From Ga0077527 sp038316355 (lineage in GTDB: Bacteria; Pseudomonadota; Gammaproteobacteria; Burkholderiales; SG8-41), in NCBI GenBank assembly GCA_038316355.1, contig JBBQAO010000003.1:1-64000 (forward strand): a stretch of DNA of 64,000 nt. Direction: 5' to 3'. The notes below the pieces were generated by a model. It saw nothing but the letters and a program-made list of their open reading frames with translations, ran no database searches and was not told the origin of the DNA. This document shows positions 18,522 through 27,500 of this stretch, piece by piece. The position numbers and the translations under genes are program-made. Every line of letters begins with the position of its first letter. Positions within the stretch are counted from its first letter, which is position 1.

Positions 18522-18771
18522 GATCATCAACAAGCTCGGGCTGCACGCCCGGGCTTCCGCAAAACTCACCCAGATTGCCGGCAGCTACGCGAGCGACGTC
18601 TGGCTGAGCCGCAACGGCCGGCGCGTCAATGCCAAGAGCATCATGGGCGTGATGATGCTGGCCGCAGCCAAGGGTTCGAAAATCGTCATCGAAACCGATG
18701 GTGCGGACGAAGCGGTGGCCATGCTGGCCCTGCAAAACCTGATCGCCGACCGCTTCGGCGAAGAGGAGTGA
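18502..18771 (+). CDS. ptsH: HPr-type phosphocarrier protein
   Basis: An 89-residue HPr with the active-site His15 (NKLGLHARAS) and Ser46 (NAKSIMGVMMLAA), at the canonical positions when ATG 18502 is used. A TTG five codons upstream would shift both. It receives phosphate from EI and passes it to the EIIA encoded just upstream. Retention of Ser46 means HPr kinase regulation is possible, but no hprK is in the window. Confidence 0.93.
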   Translation: MLQQEAEIINKLGLHARASAKLTQIAGSYASDVWLSRNGRRVNAKSIMGVMMLAAAKGSKIVIETDGADEAVAMLALQNLIADRFGEEE

Positions 18772-18784
18772 ACTCGGCACCGGG

Positions 18785-18861
18785 TGCAGAATGCAAAATG
18801 CGGAGTTGACTGCACGCCGTCGGTGGTTTTAACTCTGCTCTCATCCTTTCGCGTTCTGCAC
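18785..18861. repeat. Inverted repeat between ptsH and ptsI
   Basis: GTGCAGAATGC at 18785 and GCGTTCTGCAC ending at 18861 are near-perfect inverted arms, with an inner GAGTT/AACTC pair, spanning the 97-bp ptsH-ptsI spacer. There is no T-tract. It looks like an intergenic palindromic element or an mRNA hairpin that could lower EI expression relative to HPr. Confidence 0.5.
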
Positions 18862-18868
18862 TGCCCTT

Positions 18869-20596
18869 ATGAGTTTCACGATTCACGGCATCGGCGTTTC
18901 GGGCGGCATCGCCATCGGCCATGCGCACCTGGTTTCCCACACCAAGCTTGAGGTGTCGCGCTACGACGTGCCGGCTGCCCAACTGGCTGAAGAGACTGCG
19001 CGTTTTGACCGCGCGGTGAACACCGTGCGCGGTGAACTGGAAGACCTGCGTGGCGCTGTTCCCGCCGGAGCACCGGCAGAGTTCGGGGCATTCATCGACC
19101 TGCATCTGATGATCCTCGGCGACACTACATTGTCCGTCACACCACGCGCCATCATCGAAAGCGAACACTGCAACGCCGAGTGGGCGCTGAAAATCCAGAC
19201 CGACGAGCTGCTGCAGCAGTTTGACGCGATCGAGGACGGTTACCTGCGCGAACGCCGCACCGACGTCATCCAGGTCGCGCAGCGGGTGATGAAAGCGCTG
19301 TCGGGACAACCCGGTTATGTGCCGCCGCCGGCAGGCGACTCCGACCGCGATCTGGTGCTGGTGGCGCACGACCTGTCCCCGGCCGACGTGGTGCTGTTCA
19401 AGCAGCACCAGTTCGCAAGTTTTGTCACCGACCTCGGTGGCTCCACCTCGCATACTGCGATCGTCGCGCGCAGCCTGAACATCCCCTGCATCGTCGCGCT
19501 GCACCACGCGCGCCAACTGGTGCGGGAGAACGAGATCATCATTGTCGATGGCTCGCAGGGTGTGGTCATCATCGATCCCGATGAGCGGGTGCTTGCCGAG
19601 TACCAGCTGCGCCAGCGCGAATTCGGTCTGGAACGGCAGAAGCTCAAACGCCTGCGCGACACGCCGGCGCGCACCCTCGACGGTACGGACGTCGAGCTGC
19701 ACGCCAACATCGAACTGCCGGGCGACGTCGCGCTGGCCGTGGAAAGCGGCGCCACCGGCATCGGCCTGTTCCGCACCGAGTTCCTGTTCCTCAACCGCCC
19801 CGACCTGCCGGGCGAGGACGAACAGTTCGAGGCGTACCGCAAGGTCCTGGAAGAAATGGGCGGCAGGCCGGTAACCATCCGCACCTACGACCTGGGCGCC
19901 GACAAGCAGATTGACGATACTGCGCGCCTCTCACCCAACCCTGCCCTCGGGCTGCGCGCAATTCGCCTCTGCCTGACGGAACCGAAACGTTTTGTCACCC
20001 AGCTGCGCGCGATGTTGCGGGCATCCAGCCACGGCAAAATGAAAATCCTGATCCCGATGCTGATGAACGCATCAGAGGTCGATCAGGCGCTGCTGCTGCT
20101 GGATCAGGCCAAGCGGAGCCTCGACGCGGAAGGCATCGCCTACGACCGCAACATCCCCGTCGGCGGCATGGTGGAAATTCCCGCGGCGGCGCTGGCGCTG
20201 GGCCTGCTGACCAAGCGGCTGGACTTCCTGTCGGTCGGCACCAATGACCTGATCCAGTACATGCTCGCCATCGACCGCACTGACGATACGGTCGCGCACC
20301 TCTATGATCCGCTGCACCCGGCGATACTGACGCTGCTGGCGCATATTTTCGTCACCGCCGGCAAGTCAAAAATTCCCGTCGCAGTCTGCGGCGAGATGGC
20401 CGGTGATGTGGCGCTGACGCGCCTGCTGCTGGGCCTGGGATTGCGCCAGTTTTCCATGCATTCGGCGCACCTCCCCGACATCAAGCAGCGGGTGCTCAAA
20501 ACCACCCTCGCAGATACCCGTCCGATCACAAAAAAAATGCTGCGCACAATGGATTCGGCGAAACTGCGCGGCATGCTCGACAAACTCAACGCCTGA
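18869..20596 (+). CDS. ptsI: Phosphoenolpyruvate-protein phosphotransferase (EI)
   Basis: A 575-residue EI of canonical length. The HPr-binding N-terminal domain is followed by the phosphohistidine domain with His195 in GGSTSHTAIVARS. The C-terminal PEP-binding TIM barrel has GIGLFRTEFLFL, FLSVGTNDLIQYMLA and VAVCGEMAGD. It starts the PEP to EI to HPr to EIIA relay whose three genes are consecutive here. Confidence 0.96.
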   Translation: MSFTIHGIGVSGGIAIGHAHLVSHTKLEVSRYDVPAAQLAEETARFDRAVNTVRGELEDLRGAVPAGAPAEFGAFIDLHLMILGDTTLSVTPRAIIESEHCNAEWALKIQTDELLQQFDAIEDGYLRERRTDVIQVAQRVMKALSGQPGYVPPPAGDSDRDLVLVAHDLSPADVVLFKQHQFASFVTDLGGSTSHTAIVARSLNIPCIVALHHARQLVRENEIIIVDGSQGVVIIDPDERVLAEYQLRQREFGLERQKLKRLRDTPARTLDGTDVELHANIELPGDVALAVESGATGIGLFRTEFLFLNRPDLPGEDEQFEAYRKVLEEMGGRPVTIRTYDLGADKQIDDTARLSPNPALGLRAIRLCLTEPKRFVTQLRAMLRASSHGKMKILIPMLMNASEVDQALLLLDQAKRSLDAEGIAYDRNIPVGGMVEIPAAALALGLLTKRLDFLSVGTNDLIQYMLAIDRTDDTVAHLYDPLHPAILTLLAHIFVTAGKSKIPVAVCGEMAGDVALTRLLLGLGLRQFSMHSAHLPDIKQRVLKTTLADTRPITKKMLRTMDSAKLRGMLDKLNA

Positions 20597-20606
20597 CTTC
20601 CCGGCG

Positions 20607-20646
20607 TTTTCGGCGCGACACGTTTTCGGCGCGCATTTTCGGCGCG
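20607..20646. repeat. Triplicate TTTTCGGCGCG motif after ptsI
   Basis: TTTTCGGCGCG occurs three times, at 20607, 20623 and 20636, immediately after the ptsI stop and before the metX promoter. The GCGC cores allow weak hairpins, but no proper terminator is visible. I assign no function. Confidence 0.6.
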
Positions 20647-20649
20647 CAT

Positions 20650-20678
20650 TTGACAAGACAGTGTGCTGCAGGTAACGT
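20650..20678 (+). promoter_or_regulatory. Sigma70-type promoter of metX-metW
   Basis: A perfect -35 TTGACA (20650-20655) is followed, after 17 bp, by a poor -10 TAACGT (20673-20678). Transcription would begin near 20685, just before the SAM-II aptamer. Confidence 0.6.
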
Positions 20679-20691
20679 GGCTTTTCAGTTT

Positions 20692-20745
20692 TCGCGCCGA
20701 TTTGAGTTCAGCTTGCGGGCGCGTAATAAATCCGGCTAAAGAGAT
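20692..20745 (+). promoter_or_regulatory. SAM-II riboswitch aptamer (metX leader)
   Basis: The leader matches the SAM-II (metA motif) aptamer block by block: TCGCGC, a loop starting GATTT, GCGCG pairing back as P1 (20693-20698 with 20718-20723), then TAATAAAT and the conserved GGCTAAAGAG tail that closes the H-type pseudoknot. SAM-II binds S-adenosylmethionine and lowers expression of methionine genes. It was described mainly from alphaproteobacteria upstream of metA/metX, so position and target fit. The call rests on sequence recall; a covariance search would settle it. Confidence 0.82.
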
Positions 20746-20761
20746 GATTCAATTCTCAAGA

Positions 20762-20790
20762 CCCCGGCGCGCGAGCTTCGGGGTTTTTTT
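20762..20790 (+). terminator. Terminator-like attenuator abutting the metX start codon
   Basis: CCCCG (20762-20766) and CGGGG (20779-20783) flank a GC-rich loop and are followed by seven T (20784-20790) directly before ATG 20791. GGGG is also the only candidate Shine-Dalgarno sequence. The hairpin could therefore stop transcription or hide the ribosome binding site, as the output domain of the SAM-II element. Confidence 0.65.
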
Positions 20791-21948
20791 ATGGCTAACG
20801 GCAAAACACACGATTTGACCAAATCAGTCGGCATCGTCAAGCCGCAGACAGCGCGCTTCACGGCACCGCTGCCGCTGCGCGGCGGCGCGGTGCTGCACGA
20901 CTACGAGCTGGTTTACGAAACCTACGGTACGCTCAACGCGGACCGCTCCAACGCCGTGCTGGTCTGCCATGCCCTGAATGCCTCGCACCACGTCGCCGGT
21001 ATTCATGCCGACGATCCGGACCATACCGGCTGGTGGGACAACATGATCGGCCCCGGCAAGCCGCTGGATACCAGCCGCTTTTTCGTCATCGGCGTCAACA
21101 ACCTCGGCGGCTGCCACGGCACGACCGGGCCGCTGAGCATCAATCCCGACACCGGCCGACCCTGGGGCGGCGACTTTCCGGTGGTGACCGTAGAAGACTG
21201 GGTGGATGCCCAGGCGCGCCTGGCAGACCAGTTGGGCATCACGCAGTTTGCCGCAGTGATGGGCGGCAGTCTTGGTGCAATGCAGGCGCTGGCCTGGGCG
21301 ATCCGTTATCCGCAGCGCTTGCGCCACAGCATCGTCATCGCCTGCGCGCCCAATCTTTCGGCACAGAACATCGCCTTCAACGAAGTCGCGCGCCAGGCGA
21401 TCCTCACCGATCCGGATTTCCACGACGGCAACTACCAGGTGCAGCACGCAGTGCCCAAACGCGGCCTGCGTGTCGCACGCATGGTCGGGCATATCACCTA
21501 TCTGTCGGACGACGAGATGGCGAACAAATTCGGCCGCCAGCTGAAACACGGCAAACCCGGCTACAGTTTCGACACCGAATTCGAAATCGAGTCATACCTG
21601 CGCCATCAGGGCAACAAGTTCGCGGATTATTTCGACGCCAACACCTATCTGCGCATCACCAAGGCGCTGGATTATTTCGATCCCGCACTGGAACACGGCG
21701 GCAGCCTGTCGCAGGCACTGCAGCCCGTCGCCGCCGGCGTGCTGGTGATTTCATTCACCACCGACTGGCGGTTTTCGCCGGAACGCTCGCGTGAAATCGT
21801 GCGCGCGCTGCTCGACAACCGCGCGCGGGTCACCTATGCGGAAATAGACGCGCCGCACGGGCACGATGCCTTCCTGCTTGACGATGTCCGTTATCACCGG
21901 CTGGTGGCCGCGTATTTCGAGCGCGTGCACCGGGAGATCGCGCCATGA
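20791..21948 (+). CDS. metX: Homoserine O-acyltransferase
   Basis: A 385-residue alpha/beta-hydrolase-fold acyltransferase acting on L-homoserine, the first committed step of methionine synthesis. The nucleophile is Ser160 (MGGSLGAMQALAW), with the catalytic Asp and His near the C-terminus (SFTTDWRFSPERS; DAPHGHDAFLL). MetX enzymes paired with MetW in proteobacteria often prefer succinyl-CoA over acetyl-CoA; the sequence alone does not let me choose. It overlaps metW by four bases (ATGA). Confidence 0.94.
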   Translation: MANGKTHDLTKSVGIVKPQTARFTAPLPLRGGAVLHDYELVYETYGTLNADRSNAVLVCHALNASHHVAGIHADDPDHTGWWDNMIGPGKPLDTSRFFVIGVNNLGGCHGTTGPLSINPDTGRPWGGDFPVVTVEDWVDAQARLADQLGITQFAAVMGGSLGAMQALAWAIRYPQRLRHSIVIACAPNLSAQNIAFNEVARQAILTDPDFHDGNYQVQHAVPKRGLRVARMVGHITYLSDDEMANKFGRQLKHGKPGYSFDTEFEIESYLRHQGNKFADYFDANTYLRITKALDYFDPALEHGGSLSQALQPVAAGVLVISFTTDWRFSPERSREIVRALLDNRARVTYAEIDAPHGHDAFLLDDVRYHRLVAAYFERVHREIAP

Positions 21949-22541
21949 CCGGACTCAACGGCAGCCAGCGCCCGGATTTCGCGGCAATCGCGCAATCGAT
22001 CAAACGCGGCGCCCATATACTCGATCTGGGCTGCGGCGACGGCACGCTGCTGAAATACCTGCAGCAGACGCGCAGCGTTACCGGTTACGGCGTCGAAATC
22101 GACGATGGCAATGTGCTCGCCTGCGTGAACAGCGGCGTGTATGTCATCCAGAGCGATCTGGAGCGTGGCCTCGCCGAGTTCGCCGACCACTCCTTCGACT
22201 ATGTCGTGCTGTCGCAGACACTGCAGGCGATGCGCAACACCGAACGCATCGTGCGCGAAATGCTGCGCGTCGGGCGCGCCGGCATCGTCACCTTCCCCAA
22301 CTTCGGCTACTGGAAAAACCGGCTGCAGATCCTGCGCGGCCACATGCCGGTGTCGGAAAACCTGCCCTTCGAATGGTTCGACACGCCGAACATCCACCTG
22401 TGCACAGTAGCCGATTTCGAGAAATTCTGTGGCGAGCGCGGCATCCGCATCGTCGGTCGCACCGTGCTCACTGACGGCCGCACCGTCAATGTGCTGCCGA
22501 ACCTGCTGGGCGAACTCGCGGTGTATCAGTTCGGCGGCTGA
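21945..22541 (+). CDS. metW: Methionine biosynthesis protein MetW
   Basis: A 198-residue class I methyltransferase-fold protein with HILDLGCGDGTLLKYLQ as the SAM-binding motif I. MetW is needed with MetX for homoserine acylation in many proteobacteria; a chemical role as a methyltransferase is not established. It is translated in overlap with metX and ends 16 bp inside the convergent transporter gene. Confidence 0.93.
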   Translation: MTGLNGSQRPDFAAIAQSIKRGAHILDLGCGDGTLLKYLQQTRSVTGYGVEIDDGNVLACVNSGVYVIQSDLERGLAEFADHSFDYVVLSQTLQAMRNTERIVREMLRVGRAGIVTFPNFGYWKNRLQILRGHMPVSENLPFEWFDTPNIHLCTVADFEKFCGERGIRIVGRTVLTDGRTVNVLPNLLGELAVYQFGG

Positions 22542-23803
22542 GTATCCGCTGGCCCGGCGTTGAGACGGGTGACCCAGCGCAGCAACAGCAGTCCGGGAAT
22601 CGCAATCAGCGCGCACAACAGGAAAAACCACGGCCAGCCCATCATTTGCGCCATCCAGCCGGTGGGTGCCGCCAGCAGCACCCGCGGCACACCCATCAGG
22701 CTGGACAGCAACGCATACTGCGTGGCGGTAAAACGACGGTCGGTCAACGCCGCCATGAAACCGACAAAGGCTGCGGTGCCCATGCCCGCGGTCAGGTTCT
22801 CGATTGCCACCACAGTCGCCAGCGCGCCGACATTGTGCGGATACCAGGCCAGTGCGACAAAACCCAGGGTTGAAATCATCTGACCGAAGCCGAACAGCCA
22901 TAACGCGCGGTGGGTGCCGACGCGCAGGATCCAGATTCCGCCCAGCGTGCCCCCGGCGATGGTTGCCCAGAAACCGAAGAGTTTGACCACCGTGCCGATT
23001 TCGGTTTTGCTGTAACCGATGTCGAGATAAAACGGTGTGGTCATCGCCGAGGCCATGGTGTCGCCGAGTTTGTAGAGCAGGATGAAGGCGAGAATCAGCC
23101 ACGCGCCGTGGCGTGAAAAATAATCGCGGAACGGCAGAACGACGGCTTCGCGCAGGGTGCGCGGCCGCCCCTCGGGCAGCGCCGGTTCGGGCGCGAACAG
23201 CGTCACCGCCACGCAGGCAATCATGCACAGCGCCATGATGCGGTACATCGTCTCGAACGACAGCCAGTCGGCAAGGATCAGGCCACCGCCGCCGGCGAGC
23301 AGCATGCCGAGGCGGTAACCGTTTACGTACAGCGCAGAACCCAGACCGAGCTCGGCTTCGCCCATGCTTTCGCGGCGGTAGGCATCAACGACGATATCCT
23401 GTGATGCGGAGAAAAAAGACACCAGCAGCCCGGCCAGCATCACCAGCCACAGATGGTCTGCGGTGGGCTGCGCGGCACTCAACAACAGCAGCGCCCCCGC
23501 CAGCGCAAACTGCATCAGCGCCAGCCAGCCACGGCGCCGGCCCAATATCGGCGTGTAACGGTCGAACAGGGGGGCCCAGAGGAATTTCAGCGTGTACGGC
23601 AGGCCGATCAGCGCAAACAGGCCGATGCGCGCGAGATCGACACCGCCGTCTTTCAGCCAGGCCTGCAGCACCGACCCGGTCAGCAACAAGGGCAAGCCCG
23701 ACGAAAACCCCATCAGCAGCGCCACCAGCATGCGGCCGCTGAACATCGCGGCCAGCGCCTCGCGCCAGGATAATGTCGAGAACGTCGGGCGTGATCCGCT
23801 CAA
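22526..23803 (-). CDS. AmpG-family MFS transporter (putative muropeptide permease)
   Basis: About 425 residues with 12 predicted helices and AmpG-like blocks: MGFSSGLPLLLTGSVLQAWLKD, LKFLWAPLFDRYTPILGRRRGW and SASQDIVVDAYRRE. AmpG imports anhydro-muropeptides for peptidoglycan recycling. The TTG at 23803 overlaps the xthA stop (TTGA), the same coupling seen after metH. Longer versions of this frame only read antisense through xthA. No beta-lactamase or AmpR is nearby. Confidence 0.82.
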   Translation of the reverse strand: MSGSRPTFSTLSWREALAAMFSGRMLVALLMGFSSGLPLLLTGSVLQAWLKDGGVDLARIGLFALIGLPYTLKFLWAPLFDRYTPILGRRRGWLALMQFALAGALLLLSAAQPTADHLWLVMLAGLLVSFFSASQDIVVDAYRRESMGEAELGLGSALYVNGYRLGMLLAGGGGLILADWLSFETMYRIMALCMIACVAVTLFAPEPALPEGRPRTLREAVVLPFRDYFSRHGAWLILAFILLYKLGDTMASAMTTPFYLDIGYSKTEIGTVVKLFGFWATIAGGTLGGIWILRVGTHRALWLFGFGQMISTLGFVALAWYPHNVGALATVVAIENLTAGMGTAAFVGFMAALTDRRFTATQYALLSSLMGVPRVLLAAPTGWMAQMMGWPWFFLLCALIAIPGLLLLRWVTRLNAGPADTQPPN

Positions 23804-24582
23804 GCGGGGTCCCAGTCGTAATGAATGGTCAGCGGCGCGTGATCCGAGAACCGCTGATCCTTGTAAATCGCGGCGCGTTTTGCCTTTGCGGCGATGCCCG
23901 GCGTCGCAATCTGGTAATCGATGCGCCAGCCGACGTTTTTGGCCCAAGCCTGGCCGCGGTTCGACCACCAGGTGTATGACGCGTCGGTCGTCTCCGGATG
24001 CAGGCGGCGGTAAACATCGACCCAGCCCTGCTCGTCAAATACTCCGGTCAGCCAGGCACGTTCCTCGGGCAGAAAGCCGGAGTTTTTCCGGTTGCCCTTC
24101 CAGTTCTTCAGGTCGATCTCGCGGTGAGCAATGTTCCAGTCGCCGCACAGCACGATTTCTCGTCCCGCCTTGCGCAGGCGCTTCATGTGGGGATAAAAAG
24201 CGTCGAGAAAGCGGAACTTCGACGCTTGGCGGTGCTCACCGCTGGAGCCCGACGGCAGGTACAGCGAAATCACCGTAAGCTTGCCGAAATCCGCGCGCAG
24301 ATAACGACCTTCGGCGTCGAACTCGGCGACGCAAAACCCGGCGGACACTTTGTCCGGCCGGGCTTTCGCGTAAATACCGACGCCGCTGTAGCCCTTTTTT
24401 TCGGCATGATGAAAGTGTCCGTGGTAACCGGTCGGCGCCAGCAGTTCTTCGGTCATGTCCGCGGCCTGGGCCTTGATTTCCTGGACACAGATCACGTCGG
24501 CGCGCTGGCGCGGCAGCCAGTCCAGGAAACCTTTGCGTGCGGCGGAGCGGATGCCGTTGAGGTTCAGGGTTATAATTTTCAT
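23800..24582 (-). CDS. xthA: Exodeoxyribonuclease III
   Basis: A 260-residue EEP-fold nuclease and AP endonuclease for base-excision repair. Key residues are visible: MKIITLNLNGIRSA (metal-site Asn), ICVQEIKAQ (Glu), LYLPSG, LCGDWNIAHREIDL (Asp/Asn) and the terminal RFSDHAPLTIHYD with the catalytic Asp-His. Its length is canonical. It is divergent from pyrE, about 110 bp away. Confidence 0.95.
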   Translation of the reverse strand: MKIITLNLNGIRSAARKGFLDWLPRQRADVICVQEIKAQAADMTEELLAPTGYHGHFHHAEKKGYSGVGIYAKARPDKVSAGFCVAEFDAEGRYLRADFGKLTVISLYLPSGSSGEHRQASKFRFLDAFYPHMKRLRKAGREIVLCGDWNIAHREIDLKNWKGNRKNSGFLPEERAWLTGVFDEQGWVDVYRRLHPETTDASYTWWSNRGQAWAKNVGWRIDYQIATPGIAAKAKRAAIYKDQRFSDHAPLTIHYDWDPA

Positions 24583-24698
24583 CGTTTCCAGTCCGGCCGC
24601 GTTTTAATCAGCGGTATCGTGCCACCGCCTGCCGTGCCGGGTTTTTCACCGTTTTTCAACAATTTCCCCGCCGCAGGCACGCCGGTTGAGATGTGAAT

Positions 24699-25349
24699 AT
24701 GGCCGCCAGTTTCCGACAGGAATTCATCCGTTTCGCCATCGACACCAAAGTCCTGCTGTTCGGCAAGTTCAAGACCAAGGCCGGACGCCTGTCGCCCTAT
24801 TTCTTCAACGCCGGGCTGTTTTGCGACGGCAACTCGCTGCGGCAGCTCGCGCAATTTTACGCGAAAGCAATTTCCGCAGCCGGTGTTCCTTACGACATGC
24901 TGTTCGGCCCTGCGTACAAGGGCATCCCGCTGGTGGCCGCCGTGGCGATTGCGCTGGCTGAAGACGGCCATAATGTGCCGTTCAGCTACAACCGCAAGGA
25001 AGCCAAGGACCACGGCGAAGGCGGCAGCGTGGTCGGCGCCGCGCTGGCGGGCCGGGTGCTGATCGTCGATGACGTCATTTCGGCGGGCACTTCGGTGCGC
25101 GAGTCGGTCAACCTGATCCGTGCTTCGAACGCTGTACCGGCAGGCGTACTGATCGCCCTGGACCGCATGGAGCGCGGTTCCGGGGAACTGTCAGCAACAC
25201 AGGAAGTCGGACAGCTGTACGGAATGCCGGTCATCAGTATTGCCACGCTGGATGACCTGATCGGATTTCTGGAACATGAAAAGGGCATGGGGCCGCAGCT
25301 CGCCGCGGTCGCGGCCTATCGCCAACAATACGGGGTGAAAAATGTCTGA
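24699..25349 (+). CDS. pyrE: Orotate phosphoribosyltransferase
   Basis: A 216-residue enzyme converting orotate and PRPP to OMP in pyrimidine synthesis. The PRPP loop is GRVLIVDDVISAGTSVRES and the mobile catalytic loop has YNRKEAKDHGEGG. ATG 24699 is preferred to the GTG two codons upstream. It overlaps the next gene by 8 bp. Confidence 0.95.
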   Translation: MAASFRQEFIRFAIDTKVLLFGKFKTKAGRLSPYFFNAGLFCDGNSLRQLAQFYAKAISAAGVPYDMLFGPAYKGIPLVAAVAIALAEDGHNVPFSYNRKEAKDHGEGGSVVGAALAGRVLIVDDVISAGTSVRESVNLIRASNAVPAGVLIALDRMERGSGELSATQEVGQLYGMPVISIATLDDLIGFLEHEKGMGPQLAAVAAYRQQYGVKNV

Positions 25350-26025
25350 ACGTCTGCCTGCGCTGTCTGTGCTTGCCGGTGCTGCCCTGGCGGCGGCTCT
25401 GTTTACCGCTCCACCCGCCGCGCTGGCGCAAAAAATCGTCTGCTGGAAAGACGCCGCCGGCAAAGTCATCGGTTGCGGCGACCGGGTACCGCCGGAATTC
25501 CAGAAAAACGAATCCAAAAGGCTGGACAGCGGCGGCATCACCCGCCAGACCACGGTATCCGCGGAAGAAGCCGCAAGGCAGAAGGCGGAAGCGGATAAAA
25601 AAGCGGTCCTCAAGCTCGAAGAGGACCGTCGCACTGCCGAACAACGCCGCCAGGACACCGCGCTGGTCAACACCTACACTGCAGCGTCCGAAATCGACGT
25701 GCGGCGCGATCGCGAACTGCAGGTGGTCGATCTGCAGATTCAGCAACTCAATGCCGCGGTGAAAGGTGCCGTGGATGCGCATGCCACACAGAAGTCGCGT
25801 TACGAAAATTTCGAAAAACGGGGCAAGGTGCCTGATAACGTCAAAGACGACCTGAAGCAGGCGGCCGAGGAAGAGGCCCGCGTCAAGGGTCGCATCACGG
25901 AAAAGGAAAAGGACAAAGAGCGCATTGCCACCAGTTATGCGCAGCAGAAAGCCCGCTTTGTCGAACTGAAGGGCGCACCGCCGGCCGCGCCCGTAACTGC
26001 CACGCCCGCCCCGGCGAAAAAATAA
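25342..26025 (+). CDS. Secreted DUF4124-type protein with long coiled coil
   Basis: A 227-residue exported protein: signal peptide (ALSVLAGAALAAALFTAPPAALA), a short DUF4124 module (KIVCWKDAAGKVIGCGDRVPPEF) with two Cys, then about 130 residues of Glu/Lys/Gln-rich coiled coil and a Pro/Ala tail. DUF4124 proteins are periplasmic and of unknown function. It overlaps pyrE, so it is cotranscribed, but I infer no functional link. Confidence 0.8.
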   Translation: MSERLPALSVLAGAALAAALFTAPPAALAQKIVCWKDAAGKVIGCGDRVPPEFQKNESKRLDSGGITRQTTVSAEEAARQKAEADKKAVLKLEEDRRTAEQRRQDTALVNTYTAASEIDVRRDRELQVVDLQIQQLNAAVKGAVDAHATQKSRYENFEKRGKVPDNVKDDLKQAAEEEARVKGRITEKEKDKERIATSYAQQKARFVELKGAPPAAPVTATPAPAKK

Positions 26026-26038
26026 GCCGCCCGCCGGC

Positions 26039-27475
26039 TCAGCCGGCGAGCTTGCGGCGCAGGATGTCGTTGACCTGCTGCGGATTGGCCTTGCCGCGGC
26101 TGGCTTTCATCACCTGGCCGACCAGTGAATTGAAAGCCTTTTCCTTGCCGGCGCGGAAGTCGGCGACCTGTTGGGCGTTGGCCGCCAGCACCTGATCGAC
26201 GATTTTCTCCAGTTCACCGCTGTCGGAGATCTGTTTCAGACCTTTGGCAGCGATGACCTGGTCGGCATCGCCCTCGCCCGCCCAGATGGCATCAAATACA
26301 TCCTTGGCCATTTTCCCGGAAATCGTGCCGTCGGCGATGCGATCAATCAGTTTCCGTAACTGCTCGGCACTGACCCGGCTTTGGCTGATTTCCAGGCCAT
26401 CTTCGTTCAAGCGTGCGCTCAGCGCACCGGAGATCCAGTTCGCGCACAACTTCCCGACCCGGGCATCGGTACCTGCAGCAAGCTCACCGAAATAATCAGC
26501 CAATTCACGACTTGCCGTCAGCAGGCCTGCGTCATAAGCGGTCAAGCCGTATTGCGCAGCGAATTGCTCTCGCCGTGCCTGCGGCAACACCGGCATTGCA
26601 GCGCGCGCAGTCGCCAGTCGCTCCGCTGTCACTTCCAGCGGCAACAAATCCGGATCCGGAAAATAACGGTAATCATGCGCGTCTTCCTTGGTGCGCATCA
26701 TCCGGGTCTCGCCAGTATCTGGATCGAACAACACGGTGGCCTGCTGAATCTTCCGGCCATCCTCGATTTCACCGATCTGCCAGCGTGCCTCGTATTCGAT
26801 TGCCTGCTGCAGGAAACGGAAACTGTTCAGGTTCTTGATCTCGCGGCGCGTGCCCAAGGTCGTTGAACCCATCGGGCGTACCGATACGTTGGCATCGCAG
26901 CGGAAGGAACCTTCCTGCATGTTGCCGTCGCAGACATCGATCCAGCGCACCAGCGTGTGCAGCGCCTTGGCATAGGCCACCGCCTCTTCCGCCGAACGCA
27001 TGTCCGGCTCGGTGACGATTTCCAGCAACGGCGTGCCGGCGCGATTGAGGTCGATGCCGGTCTGACCGCGGAAATCCTCATGCAGCGATTTGCCGGCATC
27101 TTCTTCCAGATGCGCGCGGGTCAGTTGCACGGTTTTCTCCGTGTCGCCGACCTGTATGGTCACCGTGCCGCCCTCGACAATCGGCAATTCGTACTGGCTG
27201 ATCTGGTAACCCTTGGGCAGGTCCGGATAAAAATAATTCTTGCGCGCGAAAATCGACCGCGGATTGATTTTGCCGCCGACCGCCAGGCCGAAACGGATCG
27301 CCCGCTCGACCGCTCCCGTGTTGAGCACCGGCAGTACGCCCGGCAGCGCGATGTCGACGCCACAGGCCTGGGTGTTGGGTGCCGCGCCAAACGCCGTCGC
27401 CGCGCCGGAGAATATTTTCGACACCGTCGACAGTTGCGTGTGGGTTTCCAGTCCGATGACTACTTCCCATTTCAT
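26039..27475 (-). CDS. gatB: Aspartyl/glutamyl-tRNA amidotransferase subunit B
   Basis: A 478-residue GatB, the kinase-like subunit of the GatCAB complex that amidates misacylated Asp-tRNA(Asn) or Glu-tRNA(Gln). It has the N-terminal WEVVIGLETHTQL, the DLPKGYQISQYELPI and GSFRCDANVSVRP blocks, and a C-terminal YqeY-like tail ending VNDILRRKLAG. It is last in gatC-gatA-gatB, separated from gatA by a TGATGA-rich repeat. Confidence 0.96.
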   Translation of the reverse strand: MKWEVVIGLETHTQLSTVSKIFSGAATAFGAAPNTQACGVDIALPGVLPVLNTGAVERAIRFGLAVGGKINPRSIFARKNYFYPDLPKGYQISQYELPIVEGGTVTIQVGDTEKTVQLTRAHLEEDAGKSLHEDFRGQTGIDLNRAGTPLLEIVTEPDMRSAEEAVAYAKALHTLVRWIDVCDGNMQEGSFRCDANVSVRPMGSTTLGTRREIKNLNSFRFLQQAIEYEARWQIGEIEDGRKIQQATVLFDPDTGETRMMRTKEDAHDYRYFPDPDLLPLEVTAERLATARAAMPVLPQARREQFAAQYGLTAYDAGLLTASRELADYFGELAAGTDARVGKLCANWISGALSARLNEDGLEISQSRVSAEQLRKLIDRIADGTISGKMAKDVFDAIWAGEGDADQVIAAKGLKQISDSGELEKIVDQVLAANAQQVADFRAGKEKAFNSLVGQVMKASRGKANPQQVNDILRRKLAG

Positions 27476-27500
27476 CGTGCATCACTCCGCGGCGTGGTTT

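Noticed and set aside
23803..23968. 55-residue N-terminal extension of the AmpG-like transporter
   Set aside because: It is antisense-frame reading of xthA sequence without hydrophobic or family character; the TTG at 23803 restores the family length.
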